Positions 8,733 to 17,327 of a DNA stretch of 64,000 nucleotides are shown here, in pieces. Below the pieces are notes generated by a model. It worked only from the letters and a program-made list of their open reading frames with translations, was not told where the DNA came from and did no database searches. The stretch's first letter is position 1, and every line of letters starts with the position of its first letter. Position numbers and translations under genes: made by a program. Source of the stretch: Catellatospora tritici. GTDB lineage: Bacteria; Actinomycetota; Actinomycetes; Mycobacteriales; Micromonosporaceae. The DNA lies in contig NZ_JAHRCY010000002.1 in NCBI RefSeq assembly GCF_019083965.1, positions 1-64,000 of the forward strand, read 5' to 3'.

Positions 8733-9212
8733 ATGACTACGACGGTCGCGCCGGACATCGAGTCGAGCGCCGGCGGCCTCGACGCGTACTACGGGAAGTT
8801 CACCAGCGACAAGGAGAAGGAGGCCCTCAGCGTACCCGTGCGCCTGGTCTCTGCCTGGTCGCGCAACGACGCTTCGGGCGTCGCGGACTCGTTCACCGAG
8901 GACGGCATCCTCATCCTCCCCGGTGACGTGTACAAGCGGGGCCGGGAGGAGATCCGCTCCTTCATGGCGGCCGCCTACTCGGGTCCGTTCAAGGGCACCG
9001 GTGTCACCGGCGCCCCGGTCGACGTCCGCTTCGTCTCCGACGACGTGGTGCTGATCCGTACCCACGGCGGCATCCTCGCGCCGGGGGAGACGGAGATCGC
9101 GCCGGAGCTCGCTGTCCGCTCGACGTGGACCTGCGTGAAGCAGAACGGCGAGTGGCTGCTGGCCAGCTACCAGAACAGCCCGCGCGGCGAGGGCGCCACC
9201 CTGCGCTGGTAA
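8733..9212 (+). CDS. SgcJ/EcaC-family NTF2-like protein, copy 1
   Basis: A 159-residue protein, first of three tandem paralogues. The family hallmark is visible as LVSAWSRNDASGVADSFTEDG, followed by GREEIRSFMAAAY and the terminal strand WTCVKQNGEWLLASYQNSP. SgcJ is an NTF2-like protein of the C-1027 nine-membered enediyne cluster; its fold is known but its reaction is not. The start is the ATG at 8733 with GGAG upstream. An additional N-terminal segment (about 20 residues, VAPDIESSAGG) is not shared with copy 2. It probably acts in the cytoplasm on or with enediyne intermediates, an inference from the cluster context. Confidence 0.85.
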   Translation: MTTTVAPDIESSAGGLDAYYGKFTSDKEKEALSVPVRLVSAWSRNDASGVADSFTEDGILILPGDVYKRGREEIRSFMAAAYSGPFKGTGVTGAPVDVRFVSDDVVLIRTHGGILAPGETEIAPELAVRSTWTCVKQNGEWLLASYQNSPRGEGATLRW

Positions 9213-9249
9213 CCCACCGCACCCAACTTCCGTAGGAGGAGGAGTCGCA

Positions 9250-9693
9250 ATGACGAACAAAGCCGCAATGCTGGTCAAAGGTGCCAAGGAGTGGGCCGCC
9301 AACTACGGTGACTTCCCCAACGGCAGCGAGGGTGCGGTACTCACGGCGCCGCTGCGGGTCCGTGCCGCGTGGGGCGCCAACGACGCCGACGCGTTCGCCG
9401 ACATGTTCATCGACAACGGCAGCGCCCTCTTCGGTGACCGCCAGCTGATCAGCCGGGAGGAGATCCGCCAGTACATGGCGGAGGCGTTCGCCGCCGGCTG
9501 GAAGGGCACCCGTCTCATCGAGGAGCCGCGGGAGATCAAGTTGCTGACCGAGACGTCCGCCGTGGTCATCGCGGACGGCGGGGTCGCGCGCGACGGCGAC
9601 GAGAACTTCACCTTCCGGACCGTGTGGGTCGTGGTCAAGCGCGACGGGGACTGGCGCATCGCCTCCTACCAGACCAGCCCGGTCAAGAACTGA
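9250..9693 (+). CDS. SgcJ/EcaC-family NTF2-like protein, copy 2
   Basis: A 147-residue paralogue of its neighbours, 37 nt after copy 1 with a strong TAGGAGGAGG ribosome site. It shows RVRAAWGANDADAFADMF, SREEIRQYMAEAF and the terminal WVVVKRDGDWRIASYQTSP, the most canonical version of the family pattern of the three. Like SgcJ it has no obvious catalytic motif beyond the conical NTF2 pocket. Co-transcription with copies 1 and 3 and with the following GMC oxidoreductase and monooxygenase is very likely. Confidence 0.87.
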   Translation: MTNKAAMLVKGAKEWAANYGDFPNGSEGAVLTAPLRVRAAWGANDADAFADMFIDNGSALFGDRQLISREEIRQYMAEAFAAGWKGTRLIEEPREIKLLTETSAVVIADGGVARDGDENFTFRTVWVVVKRDGDWRIASYQTSPVKN

Positions 9694-9708
9694 TCGGTGG
9701 GAGAGCGC

Positions 9709-10182
9709 ATGTCCAAGCCCTGGGGCACGGCCTCCGACCTGCTCGACAAGGCAGGTGTGGTCGAGAACCACGACTTCTACCGCGGGTTCACCAGCGCCGA
9801 CCAGAAGGCGGTGCTGACGGTCCCGCAGCGTATCCAGGCGGCCTGGGAGACCAACGACGCGAACGCGTTCGCCGAGGTCTTCACGGACAACGGCAGCCTG
9901 CTGATGCGCGACCACCAGTTGACGAGCAAGGAAGACATCCGCTCGTACATGAACGCCGGTTTCAACGGGCCCCTCAAGGGCGCGCGGGTGACCGGCTGGC
10001 CCATCGAGGTCAAGTTCCTGTCCGAGAACGCTGCCATGGTCGTCACCGAGGGCGGAATCATCATGCCGGGTCAAACAGACATCGCGCCGGAGAACTTCAT
10101 CCGCGCGACCTGGATCGTCACCCGGCAGCCCGATGGGGAGCTGAACCTGGTGTCCCATCAGAGCAGCCCGATCAAGGGCTGA
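9709..10182 (+). CDS. SgcJ/EcaC-family NTF2-like protein, copy 3
   Basis: A 157-residue third tandem paralogue, starting at the ATG at 9709 (GGGAGAG upstream), 15 nt after copy 2. The pattern is conserved: RIQAAWETNDANAFAEVF, SKEDIRSYMNAGF and NLVSHQSSPIKG. The last strand diverges, with His for the usual Tyr. Three non-identical copies in one operon suggest either hetero-oligomers or specialisation on successive intermediates. The function is inferred from the SgcJ link to enediyne clusters. Confidence 0.85.
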   Translation: MSKPWGTASDLLDKAGVVENHDFYRGFTSADQKAVLTVPQRIQAAWETNDANAFAEVFTDNGSLLMRDHQLTSKEDIRSYMNAGFNGPLKGARVTGWPIEVKFLSENAAMVVTEGGIIMPGQTDIAPENFIRATWIVTRQPDGELNLVSHQSSPIKG

Positions 10183-10296
10183 CCAGCAACAAGCAGGCGT
10201 GCGTGCCCGCCACGGTCCCGGTCCGCCGGTCGTGGCAGGCGCGCATGCCTTGCTGAGCACGGCATGCGACGAATTTCCGGATAAAGGAGGAATCGA

Positions 10297-11871
10297 GTGT
10301 ACGACTACGTCATCGTCGGCGCCGGCTCGGCGGGCTGCGTGCTGGCCGCCAGGTTGTCGGAGAACCCCGACGTGAAGGTGTGTCTGGTCGAGGCGGGGCC
10401 GCCGGACACCGACCCGAACATCCACGTGCCGGTCGCCTTCGGCAAGTTGTTCCGCTCCCAGTACGACTGGGACCTGGCCACCCATGAGGAGCCGCAGCTG
10501 GCCCGGCGCCGCATCTACCTGCCCCGAGGCCGAGTCGTCGGCGGCACCAGCTCGATCAACACCATGGTCTACATCCGTGGCAACCGGCTGGACTTCGACG
10601 AGTGGAAGCAGACCGGCTGGAGCTTCGACGAGCTGCTGCCCTACTTCAAGCGCGCCGAGGACAACGAGAACGGCGCCTCGGCGTACCACGGCGTCGGCGG
10701 CCCGCTGCGGGTGTCCAACGGTCGGGCGCTCAACCCGTCGGCGGCGGCGTTCGTCGAGGCCGGGGTGCAGGCCGGGTACGCGTTCAACGAGGACTTCAAC
10801 GCCGACAGCCAGGACGGCTTCGGCTTCTTCCAGGTGACCCAGAAGGACGGCTACCGCGTCAGCGCGGCCACCGCCTACCTGCACCCGGCGCTGAACCGAC
10901 CCAACCTCACCCTGGAGACCAACCTCCAGGTGCGCCGCGTGCTGATCGAGAACGGCCGTGCCGTCGGCGTGGTGGGCGCCCGCCTGGGCGAGGAGATCAC
11001 GCTGCGGGCCGAGCGCGAGGTCATCGTCAGCGCCGGCGCCTACCACTCGCCGCACCTGCTGATGCTGTCCGGCATCGGCCCCGCCGCGCTGCTGGGCGCG
11101 CTGGGCATCCCGCTGGTGCTCGACAACCCGCAGGTCGGCCAGAACCTCCAGGACCACGCGCTGATCCCGCTGGTGTACACCCACGACATCCCGATCAGCA
11201 TGCTGGTCGCGGGCACGCCGGAGAACGTGGAGCTGTTCATGAAGGAGGGTCGCGGCCCGATGACGGCCAACGGCCCCCAGGCGGGCGCGTTCATCCGCAC
11301 CCGCGACGGGCTGCCCGCCCCCGACGTCGAGTTCCTCGGCGCACCGGTCATGTTCGCCGACAGCGGCCTGGGCACGCCGACGCACCACTCGTACTCGTTC
11401 GGCCCGACCATGCTCGCTCCGCGCAGCCGCGGCGCCGTGGTGCTGGCCACCGACGAGCCGACCGCCAAGCCGAAGATCTTCCACAACTACTACGCGGAGT
11501 CGTCCGACCTGGACGACGCGGTGGTGGCGACGCGGATCGCGATGCACGTGGCGCGGCAGCAGGCGATGTCGCCGTACGCGACGGGCATGCACGAGCCGCC
11601 GGCCTCGGAGTCCGACGCCGACATGCGCGACTACGTCCGGCACTACACGCACTCGATCTTCCACCCGGCGGGCACCTGCGCCATGGGCACGGTCGTCGAC
11701 GCGGAGCTGAAGGTCGTGGGCGTGGACGGACTGCGCGTCGTGGACGCCTCGGTCATGCCGACGCTGATCCGCGGCAACCCGAACGCCCCGGTCATGGCCA
11801 TCGCGGAGAAGGCCGCCGACCTGATCGCCGGCCTCGCCCCGCTGGCGCCCCAGACGGTCCCGGCCGCCTGA
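10297..11871 (+). CDS. GMC-family FAD oxidoreductase (choline dehydrogenase-like)
   Basis: A 524-residue flavoenzyme. The N-terminal Rossmann motif VGAGSAGCVLAARLSE begins at about residue 6. GRVVGGTSSINTMVYIRG is the GMC signature 1 region, and AGAYHSPHLLMLSGIG is signature 2. The catalytic His is in FHPAGTCAMG and the partner Asn in RGNPNAPVMAIAEKAAD. The family oxidises alcohols to aldehydes or ketones using FAD. The GTG start at 10297 follows AAAGGAGG. It lies in one operon with the SgcJ-like genes and the monooxygenase, so it probably oxidises a hydroxyl on an enediyne intermediate. A TCCGGATAA motif at 10276 precedes it. Confidence 0.93.
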   Translation: MYDYVIVGAGSAGCVLAARLSENPDVKVCLVEAGPPDTDPNIHVPVAFGKLFRSQYDWDLATHEEPQLARRRIYLPRGRVVGGTSSINTMVYIRGNRLDFDEWKQTGWSFDELLPYFKRAEDNENGASAYHGVGGPLRVSNGRALNPSAAAFVEAGVQAGYAFNEDFNADSQDGFGFFQVTQKDGYRVSAATAYLHPALNRPNLTLETNLQVRRVLIENGRAVGVVGARLGEEITLRAEREVIVSAGAYHSPHLLMLSGIGPAALLGALGIPLVLDNPQVGQNLQDHALIPLVYTHDIPISMLVAGTPENVELFMKEGRGPMTANGPQAGAFIRTRDGLPAPDVEFLGAPVMFADSGLGTPTHHSYSFGPTMLAPRSRGAVVLATDEPTAKPKIFHNYYAESSDLDDAVVATRIAMHVARQQAMSPYATGMHEPPASESDADMRDYVRHYTHSIFHPAGTCAMGTVVDAELKVVGVDGLRVVDASVMPTLIRGNPNAPVMAIAEKAADLIAGLAPLAPQTVPAA

Positions 11872-11903
11872 CACCCCCGTCCCGTGACCCCCTGGAGGAT
11901 CAG

Positions 11904-13094
11904 ATGACCAGCAGTATCACCAACGCCCCCACGCGGGAGGAGTTGGTCAACCGGGCCGCCGGCCTGGTGCCGCTGCTGCGCAAGCACGGCGCCTGGACCG
12001 AGGCCAACCGGCGCATCCACGACGAGGTCGTCGAGGCGCTGGCCGACGCGGGCCTGCTGCGCCTGCGCGTGCCCGCCCGCTTCGGCGGATACGAGGCCGA
12101 CACGCAGACCCTGCACGAGGTCCTGGTGCAGCTCGCCCGCGGCGACGCCTCGGTCGCCTGGGTCGTGTCGGTGTGGGCCATCCCCGGCTGGATGGTCGGC
12201 ATGTTTCCGGAGGAGACCCAGAAGGAGGTCTACTCCACCCCGGACGTACGCGTCTGCGGCACGCTCAGCCCGTCGGCGATGGGCACCCCCACCGACGGCG
12301 GCCTGATCGTCAACGGCAAGTGGGGCTTCATCAGCGGCTCGCTGCACAGCCACTGGCAGGAGATCATCGTCATGGCGCCGTCGCCGGACGGGGTCAACCC
12401 GTGGCCGGTGGTCGGCCTGGTGCCGATCTCCCAGCTGGAGCTGATCGACGACTGGCACACCTCGGGCCTGCAGGGCTCGGGCAGCATCACCACCGTGGCC
12501 AAGGACCTGTTCGTCCCGGCCGAGCGCCTGGTGCCGCTGCCGTTCGTGCTGGCCGGGCAGTCGCAGAGCCCGCTCAACGCGGAGCTGCCGATGTACCGCA
12601 ACACGCTGCTCGGCGTCGCCAACGCGGCCACCGGCGGCGCGCTGGTCGGCACCGCGATGGCCGCGAAGGAGAACTTCCTGGAGCGGCTGCCCTCCCGGAA
12701 GATCACCTACACGAACTACGAGCACGCCGCGGACGCGCCGGTGACGCACATGCAGGTCGCCGAGGCGGCCATGAAGATCGACGAGGCGGACTGGCACGCC
12801 CAGCGGATCACCAAGACCGTGGACGGCAAGGGCCTCACCGGTGAGCCGTGGACGCTGGAGGAGCGGGCCCGTACCCGCGCCGACATCGGCTCGATCACCA
12901 AGCTGTCCCGGGAGGCGGTCGACATGCTGGCCAACGCCAGCGGCGGCGGCTCGATCTACACCGACGTGCCGATCCAGCGCATCCAACGCGACATGCTGGC
13001 GATGAGCAAGCACGCGATCACGGTGCCGGAGACCAACTTCGAGCTGTACGGCCGGATCCTGGTCGGCCTGGAGCCGAACACCCCGTACATCTGA
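11904..13094 (+). CDS. Flavin-dependent monooxygenase, acyl-CoA dehydrogenase fold (HsaA/HpaB class)
   Basis: A 396-residue protein of the group D flavin monooxygenase/acyl-CoA dehydrogenase superfamily. Residues 30-110 give the N-terminal helical domain (HDEVVEALADAGLLRLRVP, RFGGYE). The central beta domain has GTLSPSAMGTPTDGG and GKWGFISGSLHSHW. The C-terminal helices include GGSIYTDVPIQRIQRDM. This architecture fits two-component hydroxylases that take reduced flavin from a separate reductase, as SgcC does with SgcE6 in C-1027. The reductase gene at 33053 is the obvious partner. TGGAGG precedes the ATG. It is the last gene before a strong terminator. Confidence 0.87.
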   Translation: MTSSITNAPTREELVNRAAGLVPLLRKHGAWTEANRRIHDEVVEALADAGLLRLRVPARFGGYEADTQTLHEVLVQLARGDASVAWVVSVWAIPGWMVGMFPEETQKEVYSTPDVRVCGTLSPSAMGTPTDGGLIVNGKWGFISGSLHSHWQEIIVMAPSPDGVNPWPVVGLVPISQLELIDDWHTSGLQGSGSITTVAKDLFVPAERLVPLPFVLAGQSQSPLNAELPMYRNTLLGVANAATGGALVGTAMAAKENFLERLPSRKITYTNYEHAADAPVTHMQVAEAAMKIDEADWHAQRITKTVDGKGLTGEPWTLEERARTRADIGSITKLSREAVDMLANASGGGSIYTDVPIQRIQRDMLAMSKHAITVPETNFELYGRILVGLEPNTPYI

Positions 13095-13109
13095 CCGGTT
13101 CGGTTCGGG

Positions 13110-13142
13110 AAGTGGTGGCGCCTGTGCTGGGCGCCACCACTT
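13110..13142 (+). terminator. Rho-independent-type hairpin ending the SgcJ-GMC-monooxygenase operon
   Basis: A perfect 13-bp stem, AAGTGGTGGCGCC (13110-13122) with GGCGCCACCACTT (13130-13142), and a 7-nt loop, starting 15 nt after the monooxygenase stop. There is no U tract, as is usual for actinomycete hairpin terminators. Confidence 0.8.
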
Positions 13143-13333
13143 GGCGTCTCTGCCGCCTACCTGCTCGGGGGTCTGGGGGACGTCTTTGGGCTTGTGATCC
13201 GTGTCCAGGCACTGAGGGCACCGGCGAGTCGACGGTCTGTTCCGGTCGGGCCCTGATACACCAGGACACGTCCGGGAGCTGCGGGTTTGTCGATCCGACA
13301 CCCGTAGCCCAAGTGAGCACATGGGGGAGCACG

Positions 13334-14512
13334 ATGAGACCACGCGGCATCATCAGACGGCCGATGGCGTTTCTCGCATTGGGAGCCGTTCTGAGCCTGT
13401 CGGCCGTGACCGGGGCAAGCGCCAGCGCGGCTGCCGCAGCAGACGATAGTCATCCGGTCGCATGGGGATACAACGAGTTCGGCCAGCTCGGTGACACCAC
13501 GACGACGGACCGGCATTCACCAGCCGCCGTCGAGGGACTGACCGGTGTCCAAGCGCTGTCGCTCGGCATCTGGAGCAGCCTGGCGTTACTGGACAACGGC
13601 ACGGTCAGAGCCTGGGGCAACAACCAGGCAGGGCAGCTCGGCGACGGCACGACCGCCAATCATCCGGTCCCCGGCGCAGTCGTCGGCCTGCAGAAGGTGC
13701 GGGCCATCGCGGCGGGCGGCTTCCACAGTCTGGCTTTGCTGGACAACGGCAAGGTCATGGCCTGGGGCGACAACAGTCGCGGCCAGCTGGGCATCGGCAC
13801 CAACGGCGGCATTCAACGGATACCTGTGGAAATCGTCGGCCTGGACAATGTGAAAGCGATATCCGCCGGGTTTCTGTTCAGCCTGGCTTTGCTGGACAAC
13901 GGCAAGGTCATGGCCTGGGGCGAGAACGGTCTCGGCCAGCTAGGTATCGGCACGAGCGATGGTTTCAGCGACAACCCGATCGAGGTGGCGAACCTCTCGG
14001 GAGTTCGGGCGATCGCCGCCGGCAATTCACACAGCCTGGCGCTACTGGAAAACCGCAGGGTCAAGGCGTGGGGAGCCAACTTCGACGGTCAGCTCGGCGA
14101 CGGCAGCACCAGCGAGCGCGATACTCCGGTCGATGTCACCGGTCTGACCGACGTCCGCGAGGTCGCTGCGGGCCTCGCCTTCAGCCTGGCTCGGCGGGCC
14201 AACGGTCGCGTGAAGTCCTGGGGAGACAACGAGCAGGGCCAGCTTGGCATCGGAGTCACCGGTGGTGACCGCACCACCCCCGTCGATGTCGTCAACCTCA
14301 CCGGCGTCCGTGCCATCGCCGCCGGTGCCGAGTTCGCCCTGGCTCTCCTCGAAGCCGACGACGACATTGTCGCGAGCTGGGGTCTCAACGGTCTCGGCCA
14401 GCTCGGCGACGGCACCACCACGACCAGAAACAGGCCGATCATCGTCCAGACCACACTCGACAACGTCAGCTCCATCGAGGCTGGCGGGTTGCACGTCGTA
14501 GCCGCGGGCTGA
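13334..14512 (+). CDS. Secreted seven-bladed RCC1-repeat protein
   Basis: A 392-residue protein starting at the ATG at 13334, with GGGGGAG upstream. A signal peptide (RRPMAFLALGAVLSLSAVTG, then ASASAAAA) is followed by seven RCC1-type repeats. Each carries a WG-x-N-xx-GQLG core: YNEFGQLG, NNQAGQLG, DNSRGQLG, ENGLGQLG, ANFDGQLG, DNEQGQLG and LNGLGQLG. Seven repeats make one complete beta-propeller. Bacterial RCC1 proteins are extracellular or wall-associated and their partners are mostly unknown. By eye it uses more A/T-ending codons than its neighbours. It lies among the enediyne genes without an obvious biosynthetic role. Confidence 0.88.
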   Translation: MRPRGIIRRPMAFLALGAVLSLSAVTGASASAAAAADDSHPVAWGYNEFGQLGDTTTTDRHSPAAVEGLTGVQALSLGIWSSLALLDNGTVRAWGNNQAGQLGDGTTANHPVPGAVVGLQKVRAIAAGGFHSLALLDNGKVMAWGDNSRGQLGIGTNGGIQRIPVEIVGLDNVKAISAGFLFSLALLDNGKVMAWGENGLGQLGIGTSDGFSDNPIEVANLSGVRAIAAGNSHSLALLENRRVKAWGANFDGQLGDGSTSERDTPVDVTGLTDVREVAAGLAFSLARRANGRVKSWGDNEQGQLGIGVTGGDRTTPVDVVNLTGVRAIAAGAEFALALLEADDDIVASWGLNGLGQLGDGTTTTRNRPIIVQTTLDNVSSIEAGGLHVVAAG

Positions 14513-14571
14513 CGCACCCGGGTTCCGTCTCTTCCAACCGGCTGCCCTGTGCCTTCGCCGCGGGACAGCGT

Positions 14572-14608
14572 GAGGCGCCCCGGCGGCGGGAGGCCGCGGG
14601 GGCGCCTC
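14572..14608. terminator. Bidirectional terminator between convergent genes
   Basis: GAGGCGCCCC (14572-14581) pairs with GGGGCGCCTC (14599-14608), with further G:C pairing inside. It lies between the convergent RCC1 and FAD-enzyme genes and can serve both. Confidence 0.75.
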
Positions 14609-14644
14609 GTGGCTAGCCGGGCCGCTGGTCGGCCTGCGGCGCGG

Positions 14645-16015
14645 TCAGACCGGTACCGGCACCGGCTCCTCGCGCCGGGTGGTGTCGAGGTCACGGGACA
14701 GCCACAGCACCTTGGCCACCAGGCCCGGCCGCCACAGCGCGCTCGGCCGGTCGACCAGGCCGTTGACCCGCATCAGCGCGGTCGTGGCCGCCGGGTCCTT
14801 GGTGGCGGCGTAGCGCAGCCGGGTCAGGTACGCGTTGAGCAGGCGCTGCTTGAGCGGGCGGTGCGTGGCCACCCCGGGGAACTCCAGGTCGCCGCTGGTG
14901 GAGATGAGCCAGGGGTCGGCGATCGCGTCGGCGAACGCCTGCCGCAGCCCGGCGGTGTCCCGGCCGCCGTTGCGGCTCAGGTGCTCGCGCAGCTTCATGA
15001 CCTGCATCGCGATGACGGTCATACCCTGGCCGTAGACGGGGTTGAAGCTGCACACGGCGTCGCCGAGCACGGCGATCCGGTCGGGGAAGCGGTCCAGCCG
15101 CTCGTAGTGCTTCCAGACGCTGGCCGGGAAGGTGAACGAGGCCGCCTCGCCGATCGGTTCGGCATCGACGATGGCCTCGTGGATGTCGGGCGCGGGCAGC
15201 GACTTGGTGAAGTCGAGGAACTGCTGGGTTTCCCCCGGGGGCAGGTCGCCCAGCATGCCCGTCAGCGACACCCGGCAGTCGCCGGTGATCGCCTGGCCGA
15301 AGAAGGCGCCACGCGGGAAGGTGGGCGAGGAGACCGGGTTGATCGCCTGGGGTGGGCCGAAGGTGCCGGGACGCCGCCGGAAGGTACGGGTGGTGTACGC
15401 CAGACCGATCTTGATGCGCTCCTCGGTGGGCCGCTCGTAGCCGAGTTCGGCCAGCCACGCGGGCAGCCGGGAGCCGCGGCCGGTGGCCTCGACGACGAAG
15501 TCGGCGTCGAGATCCCATTCGCGGTCGCCCTGGCGCAGCCGTACGCCGGTGACGGTGGTCCGGGCGGCGTCGGTGCGCAGCGACAGCACGTCGGTGCGTT
15601 CGAGGTACTGCACCTCGGGGATGGCGGCGACCCGGTTGCGCAGGTAGTTCTCCAGCACGGGCCGCGACCCGGCCACCGACAGCAGCCCGGTGTCGGCGGG
15701 CTTGATGGGCCGCCCGTCGAAGATCCAGCGCATGCCGCCGAAGTCGCGGATGGTCAGGCCGGCGAGCTGGCGCGCGTCCTCCAGCAGTCCGGGAAAGAGC
15801 TCGGTGAGGATGAGGTAGCCGCGGGCGTGCAGGCCGTGCGCGTGGACGCTGTGCGGGGCGCCGCGCCGCGGCCCCGCCACGCCCATGATCTCGTCACGGT
15901 CGACGACGACGACCTCGCGGTAGAACTCCGAGAGCACCCGCGCCGTGAGGGTGCCGGCGATGCTGCCTCCGATCACGACCGCACGGTCGCCGATCGGCTG
16001 CCCGATGTCCGCCAT
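14645..16015 (-). CDS. FAD-dependent oxidoreductase/monooxygenase of the PHBH-like superfamily
   Basis: A 456-residue flavoprotein. The N-terminal dinucleotide fold has VVIGGSIAGTLTARVL (GxGxxG variant, second Gly as S) and ends in VVVVDRDE. A later GRGSR segment and the FAD-ribityl motif VLGDAVCSFNPVYGQGM are typical of para-hydroxybenzoate hydroxylase and geranylgeranyl-reductase-like enzymes. The start is the ATG at 16015 with GGGAGGTC upstream. The reaction could be hydroxylation, epoxidation or double-bond reduction. It sits between cluster genes on the opposite strand, and an oxidative tailoring role in the enediyne pathway is inferred, not shown. Confidence 0.85.
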   Translation of the reverse strand: MADIGQPIGDRAVVIGGSIAGTLTARVLSEFYREVVVVDRDEIMGVAGPRRGAPHSVHAHGLHARGYLILTELFPGLLEDARQLAGLTIRDFGGMRWIFDGRPIKPADTGLLSVAGSRPVLENYLRNRVAAIPEVQYLERTDVLSLRTDAARTTVTGVRLRQGDREWDLDADFVVEATGRGSRLPAWLAELGYERPTEERIKIGLAYTTRTFRRRPGTFGPPQAINPVSSPTFPRGAFFGQAITGDCRVSLTGMLGDLPPGETQQFLDFTKSLPAPDIHEAIVDAEPIGEAASFTFPASVWKHYERLDRFPDRIAVLGDAVCSFNPVYGQGMTVIAMQVMKLREHLSRNGGRDTAGLRQAFADAIADPWLISTSGDLEFPGVATHRPLKQRLLNAYLTRLRYAATKDPAATTALMRVNGLVDRPSALWRPGLVAKVLWLSRDLDTTRREEPVPVPV

Positions 16016-16343
16016 GGTGGTTGACCTCCCAACTGATCGGCAATGCCAGATGTATGCAACCACGGCGCGAAGCCGCTGGCTGCCGCTATCGTGCGCACTT
16101 GGCGGGCTGCGCGACCCTGACGGATGCGCACGAACGGAGATGACCAAGGGCTCGCCGATGCGTGATCATCGATCAAGACTCGGGGCGGGGCGGTGCGGCC
16201 GCCGCCGTCCTGAGCACCACACCCGGTTCGGGCGCGCGCTGAGGGACCGCGCCCGGACCGGGTGTTCACGTCTGGCGGTCCGGTATGGACAGGGTGCTGC
16301 CGTCCGGACCGGGCGCCCGGACGGCAGCGTGGTGGAACGGGGC
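16016..16343. other. 328-nt gap: promoter of the FAD gene plus a terminator
   Basis: No convincing gene is seen. The 5' part must hold the promoter of the FAD enzyme gene (minus strand). It contains GATCGGCAATGCCA (16035-16048), which recurs with one mismatch at 36341-36354. The 3' part holds the terminator of the TIGR03084 gene. Confidence 0.6.
16296..16328 (-). terminator. Hairpin terminator after the TIGR03084 gene
   Basis: A perfect 12-bp stem, GCTGCCGTCCGG (16296-16307) with CCGGACGGCAGC (16317-16328), and a 9-nt loop, 15 nt beyond the stop codon of the minus-strand gene at 16344. Confidence 0.8.
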
Positions 16344-17156
16344 TCAGGCGGCCGACTTGCCGGCGTCGCTGAACTGTCCGGGAGCCCGGCCCTTCCCGCC
16401 GGGGCCCCGGTAGGCCTGGGCGATCTCCAGCCACGGCACCGCGTTGGGGCCGCTGGCGGTGACGGCGAGGTCGCGGTGGTGCCGACGGCGGGTCACCAGC
16501 AGGCAGAAGTCGACGGCCGGGCCGCTGATGCGGTCGGCGGCGTCGGCGGGGCCGAACTCCATCACCCTGCCCGAGGGCAGGGTGATCTCGAACCGGAACG
16601 GGTCGGCGGGCACGTCCAGCCCGCGGCCGGTGTACCCGAAGTCCCAGGTGCGGACCGCGAAGCCGACCAGGTGGCCGAGCCGGTCGGTGTGCTCGCGCTT
16701 GACGTCGAGGGCGTCGGCGACGTCCTGCCCGTGCCCGAACAGCTCCATCATCCCGGCGCAGGCCAGGATCCCGGCGGGCAGCGGGCGCACCAGCCAGGGC
16801 ACGATCTGGTCCGGCGGGAGCGCGGCCAGCGCCTGCTCGGTGTTGGCGCGCTGCTCCTGCCACTTGCCCAGCAGCATCTCGTTGGGCATGTCCAGGAACG
16901 GCGCCATCGCCTTGGCGACGTTGTCGTTGAAGTTGGGGCCCAGGTTCGCCGACATCGCGGTGAACGCCTCGGGGGTCGCGGCGGCCTTCTCGGCCATCCA
17001 GAAGATCGAGGTGAGGTGGGCGATCTGGTGCTTGACCGTCCAGCCCTCGGCGGGCGTGGGCGCGTCCCAGCCGCTGGCGCCGAGGCCGGTGACCATCCGG
17101 TCGAGGGCGTCGCCGTCGGCGGTGAGCGCGGCGACCACGTCGGGTGTCTGTGTCAC
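16344..17156 (-). CDS. TIGR03084-family metal-binding protein (DinB/maleylpyruvate isomerase-like)
   Basis: A 270-residue protein. The N-terminal four-helix DinB/MDMPI-like domain shows WDAPTPAEGWTVKHQIAHL, then MELFGHGQDVADAL. These carry the spaced His residues that bind a divalent metal in mycothiol-dependent isomerases and transferases. The C-terminal domain is the SCP2-like domain common to the family. The GTG start at 17156 follows AGGGAGACC. Actinomycetes use such proteins for thiol-dependent S-transfer or isomerisation. Whether it belongs to the enediyne cluster, for example in thiol protection, or is an ordinary neighbour cannot be told from sequence. Confidence 0.85.
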   Translation of the reverse strand: MTQTPDVVAALTADGDALDRMVTGLGASGWDAPTPAEGWTVKHQIAHLTSIFWMAEKAAATPEAFTAMSANLGPNFNDNVAKAMAPFLDMPNEMLLGKWQEQRANTEQALAALPPDQIVPWLVRPLPAGILACAGMMELFGHGQDVADALDVKREHTDRLGHLVGFAVRTWDFGYTGRGLDVPADPFRFEITLPSGRVMEFGPADAADRISGPAVDFCLLVTRRRHHRDLAVTASGPNAVPWLEIAQAYRGPGGKGRAPGQFSDAGKSAA

Positions 17157-17327
17157 AGGGTCTCCCTAGTCGGAACGTCTCCTACCAGCACAGCCTGCCC
17201 GAGCGCGGCCGTCGCGGGCTTCTTCCCGCGTGCCCTGGCGAACATCAGCACGACTCGATAAGGCGAGGTGGTCGACGTGTAGCGAAGCTGGAGTGGAGGT
17301 GTATCCGGAGCGCCTACCGTCAGCGAC

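Noticed and set aside
9004..11874. A 956-codon minus-strand open frame over the SgcJ and GMC genes
   Set aside because: Low-complexity shadow of the plus-strand genes; no ribosome site and no recognisable motif.
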